Assembly: GCF_002150505.1 (NCBI RefSeq)
Contig: NZ_MSSV01000022.1
Span: 1 to 51,214 of the forward strand
Origin: Algoriphagus ratkowskyi
GTDB taxonomy: Bacteria > Bacteroidota > Bacteroidia > Cytophagales > Cyclobacteriaceae
Direction: 5' to 3'
DNA length: 51,214 bases
Position 1 is the first letter of the stretch, and each line of letters opens with the position of its first letter. The notes under the pieces are model-generated. The model was not told the DNA's origin, ran no database searches, and saw only the letters and a program-made list of their open reading frames with translations. The translations under genes were made by a program, and so were the position numbers. Shown piece by piece: positions 25,847 through 33,352 of this stretch.

Positions 25847-26794
25847 TTACTCAACTACTACACCCATCGAGCAAAACTTGTCGATACGCTGTTCAATCCT
25901 TTTCTCAGGTTTGATTTTATCTAATTCCTTCAAAGCATGTAAAATAGCCTCCTTTAAGGTGATCGCCATTTTTTTCATATCTCTATGAGCTCCGCCAAGT
26001 GGCTCAGGGATGATACCATCCACCAATCCATTGCCTTTCATGTCAATAGCCGTCAATTTTAATGACTCGGCTGCTTGCTCCTTGTAATCCCAGCTTCTCC
26101 AAAGAATCGTAGAGCAGTTTTCAGGGGAAATAACAGAATACCATGAGTTTTCTAACATCATTACCCGATCACCTATCGCGATGCCCAATGCACCACCTGA
26201 AGCTCCTTCGCCAATGATGATGCAGATTACAGGAACTTTCAGCATGAACATATCTCTAATGTTGCGAGCAATTGCTTCACCCTGTCCTCTTTCTTCTGCT
26301 TCTAATCCTGGGAATGCGCCTGGAGTATCGATCAAAGTGACAATTGGCTTACCAAACTTCTCCGCCATTTTCATAAGGCGTAAGGCTTTTCTATAGCCTT
26401 CAGGGTTTGCCATCCCAAAATTACGCATTTGACGCTGCTTGGTGTTTCTTCCTTTTTGCTGCCCTACAAACATGACAGATCGGCCATCTAAGTCTCCCAG
26501 TCCACCTATCATAGCCTTATCGTCTGCTACATTTCTATCTCCATGTAATTCGACAAAATCATTTGTCATCTCATAGATATAATCGAGCGCATAAGGTCTT
26601 TCTGCATGTCGAGAGAGCTGAACTCGCTGCCAGCGGGTCAGATTTTGAAAAGTTTCTTTCTTCAAAGTGAGGATTTTATCTTCAAGGGATTCAATATCTG
26701 AACTTAAATCGATATTTCTGCCGATAGCCAACTCCTTCATTTCCTGAAGTTTTTGTTCTAAATCAGCTATAGGTTTTTCGAATTCTAATACCAT
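25847..26794 (-). CDS. accA: Acetyl-CoA carboxylase, carboxyltransferase subunit alpha
   Basis: 315 residues from the ATG at 26794 ([16 protein letters not shown]), which matches how the family starts. A TTG eight codons upstream overlaps a -7 promoter element and is rejected. Core signatures are [41 protein letters not shown] and [13 protein letters not shown], which form the acyl-CoA/biotin carboxyltransferase crotonase fold. With AccD it transfers CO2 from biotin to acetyl-CoA, the first step of fatty acid synthesis. It is monocistronic here, bounded by its own terminator. Confidence 0.95.
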   Translation of the reverse strand: MVLEFEKPIADLEQKLQEMKELAIGRNIDLSSDIESLEDKILTLKKETFQNLTRWQRVQLSRHAERPYALDYIYEMTNDFVELHGDRNVADDKAMIGGLGDLDGRSVMFVGQQKGRNTKQRQMRNFGMANPEGYRKALRLMKMAEKFGKPIVTLIDTPGAFPGLEAEERGQGEAIARNIRDMFMLKVPVICIIIGEGASGGALGIAIGDRVMMLENSWYSVISPENCSTILWRSWDYKEQAAESLKLTAIDMKGNGLVDGIIPEPLGGAHRDMKKMAITLKEAILHALKELDKIKPEKRIEQRIDKFCSMGVVVE

Positions 26795-26815
26795 TCTGGA
26801 GATTTTTGGAATAGC

Positions 26816-26823
26816 CAAAGATA
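26816..26823 (-). promoter_or_regulatory. -7 element of accA
   Basis: The minus strand reads TATCTTTG (26823-26816), an exact TAnnTTTG match. It places transcription start about 16 nt before the ATG at 26794. No clear TTG is seen 17-23 nt upstream. Confidence 0.5.
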
Positions 26824-27028
26824 AGAATATACACTTGGGAATTAAAAATTTTAATTGGTGGCAACAGCTTAGTCGTTGATTTTATTGTTGAAAGAAAATC
26901 TACACCGTCAATTAGTAGGATAAATGCATAAAAACCGAAAATACTTCATATCCATGTTGGCTCAAATAAAAATTATCTCTCTGAGAAAGAAGTTTATACG
27001 AAAACTATCAGCAATTTTCCCATTCTAC

Positions 27029-27061
27029 TTTTGCAATAACAAATCAAAAACATACCTTTGC
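27029..27061 (+). promoter_or_regulatory. Promoter of the tRNA-Asp array
   Basis: TTG (27031-27033), a 19-nt spacer, then TACCTTTGC (27053-27061). This is the best promoter match in the window and lies about 60 nt before the first tRNA-like unit, so all four units should be on one transcript. Confidence 0.8.
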
Positions 27062-27121
27062 ATCACTCAAAAACGGGGTTGTTGTCGAGTAATCATCAAC
27101 AAGTTCGAATCTGAATTAAAT

Positions 27122-27194
27122 GGAGTGGTAGTTCAGCTGGTTAGAATGTCCCGACATATCGGGAAGTTCGCAAGTTGGAAGGCATTTCAAATGG
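27122..27194 (+). pseudogene. Degenerate tRNA-Asp-like unit 1
   Basis: The first 28 nt are identical to the 5' half of the intact tRNA-Asp genes (acceptor strand and D-arm). At the anticodon stem the sequence switches to TCCCGACATATCGGGA, a palindrome with no normal 7-nt loop, and then to a decayed T-arm (TTCGCAAGTTGGAAGG). No acceptor partner strand is found. It cannot be a normal tRNA. It is nearest to the promoter. Confidence 0.8.
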
Positions 27195-27226
27195 ATAAGT
27201 AAGTTTATCCTTAAGTGACATAATAA
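27195..27226 (+). repeat. 32-bp direct repeat, copy 1
   Basis: Identical over 32 nt to 27433-27464. Both copies lie directly upstream of an intact tRNA-Asp gene, the distance between copies being 238 nt. Confidence 0.95.
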
Positions 27227-27231
27227 TAAAC

Positions 27232-27305
27232 GGAGTGGTAGTTCAGCTGGTTAGAATGCCTGCCTGTCACGCAGGAGGTCGCGGGTTCGAGTCCCGTCCA
27301 TTCCG
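27232..27305 (+). tRNA. tRNA-Asp (GTC), copy 1
   Basis: 74 nt. The acceptor stem GGAGTGG pairs with CCATTCC, with discriminator G at 27305. The anticodon arm is CCTGC-CTGTCAC-GCAGG (anticodon GTC) and the T-arm is GCGGG-TTCGAGT-CCCGT. CCA is not encoded. Identical to the second copy. Confidence 0.97.
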
Positions 27306-27357
27306 CTTTTATTTGATGAAAAAGTTCATCGAAAAGTGACAATTAACTTATTGAATT

Positions 27358-27415
27358 TTGATAGATCAGCTGCTTAGCTTGTCCCGACTTATAGGGAAGG
27401 TGACATCTTGAATGG
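27358..27415 (+). pseudogene. Degenerate tRNA-Asp-like unit 2
   Basis: GATAGATCAGCTGCTTAG matches the D-arm of tRNA-Asp with substitutions. The following TGTCCCGACTTATAGGGAAG matches degenerate unit 1 rather than the real tRNA. It is the older or faster-decaying twin of unit 1, lying 238 nt downstream of it. The 5' acceptor strand is lost. Confidence 0.7.
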
Positions 27416-27432
27416 CTTTTTAAACAAAAAGC

Positions 27433-27464
27433 ATAAGTAAGTTTATCCTTAAGTGACATAATAA
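27433..27464 (+). repeat. 32-bp direct repeat, copy 2
   Basis: Exact copy of 27195-27226, again directly before an intact tRNA-Asp. It shows that the degenerate unit, spacer and tRNA were duplicated together. Confidence 0.95.
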
Positions 27465-27470
27465 ATTAAC

Positions 27471-27544
27471 GGAGTGGTAGTTCAGCTGGTTAGAATGCCT
27501 GCCTGTCACGCAGGAGGTCGCGGGTTCGAGTCCCGTCCATTCCG
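27471..27544 (+). tRNA. tRNA-Asp (GTC), copy 2
   Basis: 74 nt, identical in sequence to copy 1, 239 nt further on. Same acceptor, anticodon (GTC) and T-arm; discriminator G at 27544; CCA not encoded. Followed 6 nt later by a strong terminator. Confidence 0.97.
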
Positions 27545-27550
27545 CAAAAA

Positions 27551-27579
27551 GTCCCGAAGAAATTCGGGACTTTTTTTTT
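27551..27579 (+). terminator. Terminator of the tRNA-Asp array
   Basis: GTCCCGAA-GAAA-TTCGGGAC (8-bp stem with a GNRA-type tetraloop) followed by nine Ts. On the other strand the hairpin is followed by TTTTT, so it may also stop transcripts of the histidine kinase gene. Confidence 0.92.
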
Positions 27580-27763
27580 GTTTTATTGTTAAAAGAAATT
27601 TTTAGATATATGAAAATTGGGGTGTAATTAATAGCTCCTAACTCAAGACCATCCAGCTCCTTCTAAATTATTTTTTATCTAAATCAATTAAAAAATAAAT
27701 ATCCTCACCCAATAATCCGGCAAAGTTTATATGCCTAAAGTTGCAAATAGATGGATTAGAATT

Positions 27764-30700
27764 CTATCTATCCATCATCTCGAGAACAAGATTAATCTCT
27801 GTCACTAAATCCTCATACATTGAATTCATTTTCGCCTCATCAAACCTCTCCATTTTTTCAAACTCTATGGCCATGTTGGCAATAATATTCATTCCTGCAG
27901 AGCTTGCTGTTCCATATAGCTTATGCCCCAACTCATTTATCCCAATAATTTCTTTTTTTTCTATTAAGTCGTGTAATACCGTTAAAGATCCCTTCAATTC
28001 CGATTTCACAATTGATAAAATCTTCTCTAGCACTTTTGGATCATGGTCTGTATAGTTTTTCAACTTCGCCGGATTATAATGAGAATCCACTGTTGTACTA
28101 TCTTCACCTTCCTTTGCTAGCATAAAATTAACATTGGAATCAAGCCATTTATTCAGGATCATCACTACTGTTTCTTCCACCACTGGCTTTACAACAAAAT
28201 CATCCATGCCAGCTGCCAGACATTTTTCTCTCTCTCCTTTCACATTCCCTGCGGTAAATGCAATGATAGGAACATGTGTATCTTTCTCTAATTGTCTAAT
28301 GTTTCTGGTTGCTTCATAACCATTCATTTCAGGCATCTGAACATCCATGAGTATAATATCAGGAAATTGATTTTGGCAATATTCCAATGCTTCTAATCCA
28401 TTAATTACTTCTATCATAGTTGCATTAGGCGCAATTTTATTGATTATGGTACGCGCCAAGAGCATATTCACCATATTATCCTCTGCTACTAACACAGTGA
28501 AAACTTTGGATGGGCTAATTACTGCTTCTTTCAGCGGCTCATTCAGGTGAGCCTCAGGAGTATTAAGTTTTGAAAGGGCATGATAGAAGTCTTGAATCTT
28601 TAGAGGCTTAAGCAAGCGATGCTTCACATGAAGTTCTCTGCAACTATCAATTATTTTCTGATCGTCTGACGAACTATGAAGCAACATAATTGACTGTTCC
28701 CCACCTGCCACAGGAAAATTTTCTCTCATCTTCCGAATCGTTTCAAGACCATCCATGAAAGGCATATGATAATCCATTAATACCACATCAAAACTTTCTC
28801 CACTAGCTAATAATTGCAGTGCTTCAAACCCATTTTTCGCCTCTGAAGACTGAATATTTTTAAGGAGAAGCATCTGTCTAACTATTAATCTATTGTTCTC
28901 ATTGTCATCTACAATTAAAACTTTTTTGATTTTATCTAAATCACACGTAGCGATCGCATCTCCTTCCTCCGTCTTCAAACTTAGGTCAAAGTAAAAAACA
29001 CTTCCCTCTCCCGATACACTATCCAAATTTAGTTGACTGTTCATTAGTCTAAGCAAACTATTGGATATGGTGAGTCCTAGTCCAGTACCTCCATACCTCT
29101 TTGTCGTAGAGCTGTCTTCTTGGGAAAACGCCTCGAATATTTTTGACCGTTTATCAGGCTTGATCCCGATACCGGTATCTCTGACAGAAAACCGCATTTT
29201 ATGCTTATCCCCTTCTTTTGCTAAATTTTCAATTTTCAATTCTATCTCACCCTTTTCGGTAAACTTCGAGGCATTCCCTAAGAGGTTGACTAGAATTTGC
29301 TTTAATCGTACTGAATCTGTATAAGCAAAACGGGGAAGTTCGGTCGAAATATTTAGCAACATTTCTAATCCCTTGCTTTGTATTTGATACGTGATAATGT
29401 CCGTAGCCTGAGAGCACATCTCATATAGATCGCATTTCTCTACATCTAACTCTAGTTTGCCCGCCTCTATTTTCGAAAAATCCAGTATATCATTAATGAT
29501 ACTTAAAAGTGCATTACCTGACTGATTTACAATTGAAAGGTATTGATGCTGAGTTTCATTTAAGTTTGTTTTTAAAACTAGATCTGTGAATCCTATAACT
29601 CCATTTAGAGGCGTACGAATCTCATGGCTCATATTAGCCAAAAACTCAGATTTGGCAATACTTGCTTCCTCAGCAAGATTCTTGGTTCTTTCCAGTTCCA
29701 ATTGTGCTTTTTTAGATTCATCTATATCCTGGAACGTTCCGAAAACTCTAATGCATACGTCGTTTTTGAATTCTGCATGCCCTAATGCACGAACCCAAAT
29801 TTCATTTCCTAGATTGGTAATGATTTGAAGCTCTAAATCCCATGATTTACCTTCTGAAATGCAGGAATCCAACGCTTTTAAAATATTTTCTCTACTAGGA
29901 CCTTCTTTGTAAAAATTGATTCCGGTGGCTAAATCAGGAACGTAATCAAGATCCAGCTCATGGATGAGTTTGGTCATAGGAGTCCAAGTCACTTTTTGAT
30001 TCTGAAGATCGAAGTTCCATCCTCCCACCCTAGCTACTCGCCCTGTTTCCTCAAGAAGTAACTTGGTCTGTCTTAAGTCTTCCTCAAGCTTCACTCTACT
30101 CGTGACATCTACTGCGTTCCCTATAACATAGTACCCATCATCTGAGCTGCTTTTTTCAAGAACATTATTAAACATCCAAATAAACTCCTCGCCATTTTTA
30201 TGCTTAGTTATTATCTGACTGTTCAGTTTGCCTTCCGATTCTATGGCTTTTAAATATATATCCACTGCCTCGTGACGATAATCTGGGACAATATCGTATA
30301 AGCTCATACCGAGAACCTCTTCTTCGGAATAGCCTAACATGGATGCACCTGCTTTATTCACTGAAAGCAGATTTCCTTGCATGTCATGCGTACACATGAA
30401 ACCTTGGGAATTTTTAAAAAAAATGCGCTGTCGCTTTTCACTTTCAGCAACCTCCAAATCCCTTTTACTAACCTCAGTAATATCTCTCGCTATCGCATAT
30501 AGTTCGCCTGACTTTTCCTCTGGAGTAGCTACCCATTCCAAAATCTTGTACGTTCCATTCTCATGCTGAAACCTATGAATAAAATTAATAGTAGATTCTC
30601 CGCTAGCTAGCTTCTGCAGACACAATTTTGTTTTCTCTAAATCCTCTTTGTGTACTAATTCAAAAAATGACCTAGTCAATAAGACCTCCTCAGTCCAACC

Positions 30701-31300
30701 TAGTAGTTTAGTAAATGAGGGATTAATCTTTTTGAAAAAGCCATCTGTACCTGCTATACAAATTAGGTCATGGGAAATATTGAACAACTTCTCAAAACTA
30801 TTAATACCGCGGCCTAATTTCCCCTCTTTTAGCGCAAAAGCTACATCTTCAGCTAGTAATTCTAATACCTCCTTTTTTCCTTCACTAAGACTCTTAGGTT
30901 CCTTATCCAAGATCACCAAGAATCCTATCACCTCATTTTCCTCATCTCTAACCTGCAATCCCGCCAAGAACTTGATGTCATTTGAGGAGAAAAAAGATCC
31001 AATAGCTTCTGGGAAATTGATTTTGGAGAGATCTGAGAACTCAAAAAAACCTGATGTATTCAGGGCATAACTATGGATAAAATTTAAAAGCAAATTATCC
31101 TGAAAATTGTAGCCAAAGCCACCTCTGAACCATTGATTCTCTGAATTCCTAACCCCAATTACTGACATCATTGTCTCGCAAGAAACTGATGCTAACTTGT
31201 TAATTCTGATTAATGAATTGTCTTGGTCAGGATCAAAATCTTGAAAACTTACTGATGAATTATCTAAAATTTTACTGTTCAGCAATGGCGAATTACTCAT
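27764..31300 (-). CDS. Hybrid sensor histidine kinase with GAF, PAS, two receivers and Hpt
   Basis: 1178 residues from the ATG at 31300; a TTG seven codons upstream is less likely. No signal peptide or membrane helix is seen, so it is a soluble sensor. Order: GAF-like (~20-160), three PAS/PAC units (~170-285, 290-405, 415-535), HisKA with SHEIRTPLNG (His559), HATPase with DTGIGI and YGGTGLGL (~655-775), receiver 1 (Asp843 in VLMDYHMPFMDG), receiver 2 (Asp986 in ILMDVQMPEMNG) and a C-terminal Hpt domain with His1126 in GHKLYGTASSAG. This is a complete internal phosphorelay. The signal and the output regulator are unknown; no response regulator with a DNA-binding domain is adjacent. Confidence 0.93.
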   Translation of the reverse strand: MSNSPLLNSKILDNSSVSFQDFDPDQDNSLIRINKLASVSCETMMSVIGVRNSENQWFRGGFGYNFQDNLLLNFIHSYALNTSGFFEFSDLSKINFPEAIGSFFSSNDIKFLAGLQVRDEENEVIGFLVILDKEPKSLSEGKKEVLELLAEDVAFALKEGKLGRGINSFEKLFNISHDLICIAGTDGFFKKINPSFTKLLGWTEEVLLTRSFFELVHKEDLEKTKLCLQKLASGESTINFIHRFQHENGTYKILEWVATPEEKSGELYAIARDITEVSKRDLEVAESEKRQRIFFKNSQGFMCTHDMQGNLLSVNKAGASMLGYSEEEVLGMSLYDIVPDYRHEAVDIYLKAIESEGKLNSQIITKHKNGEEFIWMFNNVLEKSSSDDGYYVIGNAVDVTSRVKLEEDLRQTKLLLEETGRVARVGGWNFDLQNQKVTWTPMTKLIHELDLDYVPDLATGINFYKEGPSRENILKALDSCISEGKSWDLELQIITNLGNEIWVRALGHAEFKNDVCIRVFGTFQDIDESKKAQLELERTKNLAEEASIAKSEFLANMSHEIRTPLNGVIGFTDLVLKTNLNETQHQYLSIVNQSGNALLSIINDILDFSKIEAGKLELDVEKCDLYEMCSQATDIITYQIQSKGLEMLLNISTELPRFAYTDSVRLKQILVNLLGNASKFTEKGEIELKIENLAKEGDKHKMRFSVRDTGIGIKPDKRSKIFEAFSQEDSSTTKRYGGTGLGLTISNSLLRLMNSQLNLDSVSGEGSVFYFDLSLKTEEGDAIATCDLDKIKKVLIVDDNENNRLIVRQMLLLKNIQSSEAKNGFEALQLLASGESFDVVLMDYHMPFMDGLETIRKMRENFPVAGGEQSIMLLHSSSDDQKIIDSCRELHVKHRLLKPLKIQDFYHALSKLNTPEAHLNEPLKEAVISPSKVFTVLVAEDNMVNMLLARTIINKIAPNATMIEVINGLEALEYCQNQFPDIILMDVQMPEMNGYEATRNIRQLEKDTHVPIIAFTAGNVKGEREKCLAAGMDDFVVKPVVEETVVMILNKWLDSNVNFMLAKEGEDSTTVDSHYNPAKLKNYTDHDPKVLEKILSIVKSELKGSLTVLHDLIEKKEIIGINELGHKLYGTASSAGMNIIANMAIEFEKMERFDEAKMNSMYEDLVTEINLVLEMMDR

Positions 31301-31536
31301 ACAAACACTTAAATAAGGCAATGATTAACATGCAAATTAGGTTTCTGAGTTTATAAATAAAATTTTCTGGTATAATTATATTTTTATTCTAAAAGTTGAG
31401 TTTTCATCAATTTTTCAACCGAATAAAAAAAGTTAATACATTAACGCATTTTACATAATCTATAATGGCATTGGCATAAACACGTAGAGCGACTTATTTT
31501 TAATTCTTAAGAAAAGTAAACTACTACTCGAATTGA

Positions 31537-33249
31537 TTAGGAGTGTTTTGGTGGTATCACCAGCTGAATAAGTGCGGCAAATAACATAACGGCGAGACAG
31601 CCTATAGGATTGTACCAAAGAAATCCAATATCCCAAAGATTACCATCAGCCATATCTCCGTTGCTAAAATGAACAAATAACACCAATGCCTGAGACATCA
31701 GCGCAGCAATAAATACAGCTTGGCCTTTCACCCACTTCATAAAAAAGGCAACTAAGAAAATTCCGAGTATTGTCCCATAAAATAGTGAGCCCAGAAGGTT
31801 TACGGCTTGAATCAAATTTTCAAATAAAGATGCGTAGGTAGCAAAGAGTATGGCTCCTAAGCCCCAAAATGCTGTAAATAACTTCGATGAGTTCAGGTAA
31901 TGCTTATCGCTAGCTTCTTTTTTGACAGATCTCTTATACAAATCTATTGTAGTCGTCGATCCAAGTGCATTCAGTTCCGAAGCTGTAGATGACATGGCTG
32001 CTGAGAAAATCACAGCGAATAGCAATCCTATGATCCCTTTGGGTAAATTATCCATTACAAACCGCATAAATACGTAATCTGTATCTCTGGTCTCTGCTAC
32101 AGGATCGTTTGTTACAATCAAATCCTTTACCTCATCCCGGATTGCTTTTTGTTCAGATTTTAGAACACCAATTCTCTCACGAATTTCAGTTTCTCTGCCT
32201 TCATCCTTCTGGTCAATGGCATCGAGCATTTCTAGATACGAATTTTTACTCTGTTCAAAATTCTCAGCATAATCAGCTTCTAACCCTTCAAATTCTCCAG
32301 CATATTCACTCTGTCGAAGTTTGTCAGTTTGAACGGTATTGAATACAACTGGTGGCAAAAAGAATTGGTAAAATACAAATACCATCACTCCAATAAACAG
32401 AATAATGAACTGCATTGGGATTTTTAAGAAGCCATTCATGATCAAACCCATTCTACTTTGCGCAAGTGTCTGACCTGATAGGTAACGTTGCACCTGACTC
32501 TGATCCGTACCAAAGTAAGAAAGGAAAAGAAAAACCGCTGCAGTCATACCAGACCATACATTGTAGCGATCAGAAATATCAAATTCTAAGTTGATCATGT
32601 TCAGCTTATCCATTTTCCCCGCCACATGCATGGCTTCCTGAAAGGAAATAGGAAGCATTTGAATCACAATAATTCCTGCTAAAACCATCCCGCCCATCAT
32701 CACAGCCATTTGCTGTTTTTGGGTAATAGAAACTGCTTCTGTTCCGCCTGAAACGGTGTAAAGAATCACTACTGAGCCTATCAGAATATTTGTTGCAGTC
32801 AAATTCCAACCAAGTAAGGTGGACAGAATAATCGCTGGTGCATAAATTGTAATTCCAGCTGCTAAGCCTCGTTGAATGATAAATAGCAGGGCTGCAAGCG
32901 TACGAGTCTTTAGGTCAAAACGATTTTCAAGGAATTCATACGCTGTGTAAACCTTCAGTTTATAATAGATCGGTATGAAAACCACCGAAATGACAATCAT
33001 CGCTAGCGGCAAACCAAAGTAAAATTGGATGAAGCGCATCCCATCTTCATAAGCCTGGCCAGGCGTGCTCAAGAAAGTTATGGCAGAAGCTTGTGTGGCC
33101 ATAATGGATAAACCAATCGACCACCAGTTCATCGAATTTTTACCTCGAAGGTAAGAGTCCAGACTCTTAGGACCGTAGGTTTTATAAATCCCGTATGTGA
33201 CTATCAAAGCCAAGGTGCCAAAAAGCACCACCCAATCTAAGGTGCTCAT
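31537..33249 (-). CDS. Sodium:solute symporter (SSS family)
   Basis: 570 residues, about 13 membrane helices. The start LDWVVLFGTLALIVTYGIY and the block NWWSIGLSIMATQASAITFLSTPGQAY are typical of SSS transporters (LeuT fold), as is GGTEAVSITQKQQ. A charged, coiled-coil-like insert of about 90 residues (~301-390, rich in E, D, K, R) interrupts the loop before the helix starting LPKGIIGLLFAVIF; most family members have a much shorter loop there. Substrate unknown. Its ATG overlaps by 4 nt the stop of a small membrane protein gene, and the PIG-L deacetylase gene lies just upstream, so the three form one operon. Uptake of a deacetylated sugar or related solute is a guess from context. Confidence 0.9.
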   Translation of the reverse strand: MSTLDWVVLFGTLALIVTYGIYKTYGPKSLDSYLRGKNSMNWWSIGLSIMATQASAITFLSTPGQAYEDGMRFIQFYFGLPLAMIVISVVFIPIYYKLKVYTAYEFLENRFDLKTRTLAALLFIIQRGLAAGITIYAPAIILSTLLGWNLTATNILIGSVVILYTVSGGTEAVSITQKQQMAVMMGGMVLAGIIVIQMLPISFQEAMHVAGKMDKLNMINLEFDISDRYNVWSGMTAAVFLFLSYFGTDQSQVQRYLSGQTLAQSRMGLIMNGFLKIPMQFIILFIGVMVFVFYQFFLPPVVFNTVQTDKLRQSEYAGEFEGLEADYAENFEQSKNSYLEMLDAIDQKDEGRETEIRERIGVLKSEQKAIRDEVKDLIVTNDPVAETRDTDYVFMRFVMDNLPKGIIGLLFAVIFSAAMSSTASELNALGSTTTIDLYKRSVKKEASDKHYLNSSKLFTAFWGLGAILFATYASLFENLIQAVNLLGSLFYGTILGIFLVAFFMKWVKGQAVFIAALMSQALVLFVHFSNGDMADGNLWDIGFLWYNPIGCLAVMLFAALIQLVIPPKHS

Positions 33250-33350
33250 GCGTATGCCACTTTAAGCCAATAAAAAAGTGCCATGAGGATAAAAAGCGAT
33301 GCAATTAACCCTGCGTATAAGTATTTCCAACGTATCTGTTTTTCCTCCAA
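33246..33350 (-). CDS. 34-residue single-span membrane protein overlapping the symporter
   Basis: The frame starts at a TTG (33350-33348), 2 nt after the PIG-L stop, and ends with a TGA that overlaps the symporter ATG (ATGA). The product begins MEEKQIRWKYLYAG, continues through a ~16-residue hydrophobic segment (LIASLFILMALFYW) and ends LKVAYA. The positive residues before the helix suggest an N-in orientation. Position, overlap on both sides and membrane character point to an accessory subunit of the symporter, like the small partners known for some SSS transporters (for example the DUF485 protein with ActP). The TTG start and low size make this a prediction; an ATT start upstream is possible but less likely. 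Confidence 0.65.
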   Translation of the reverse strand: MEEKQIRWKYLYAGLIASLFILMALFYWLKVAYA

Positions 33351-33352
33351 AA

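Noticed and set aside
26924..27202. A 92-codon open frame spanning the first tRNA-like unit and the tRNA promoter
   Set aside because: It overlaps a strong promoter and tRNA-related sequence, has no recognisable domains, and its composition is that of non-coding DNA.
27122..27544. CRISPR-like or integrase attachment-site reading of the repeats around tRNA-Asp
   Set aside because: Only two copies of the 32-bp repeat exist, spaced by a tRNA duplication unit; there are no cas genes, integrase or element boundary nearby.
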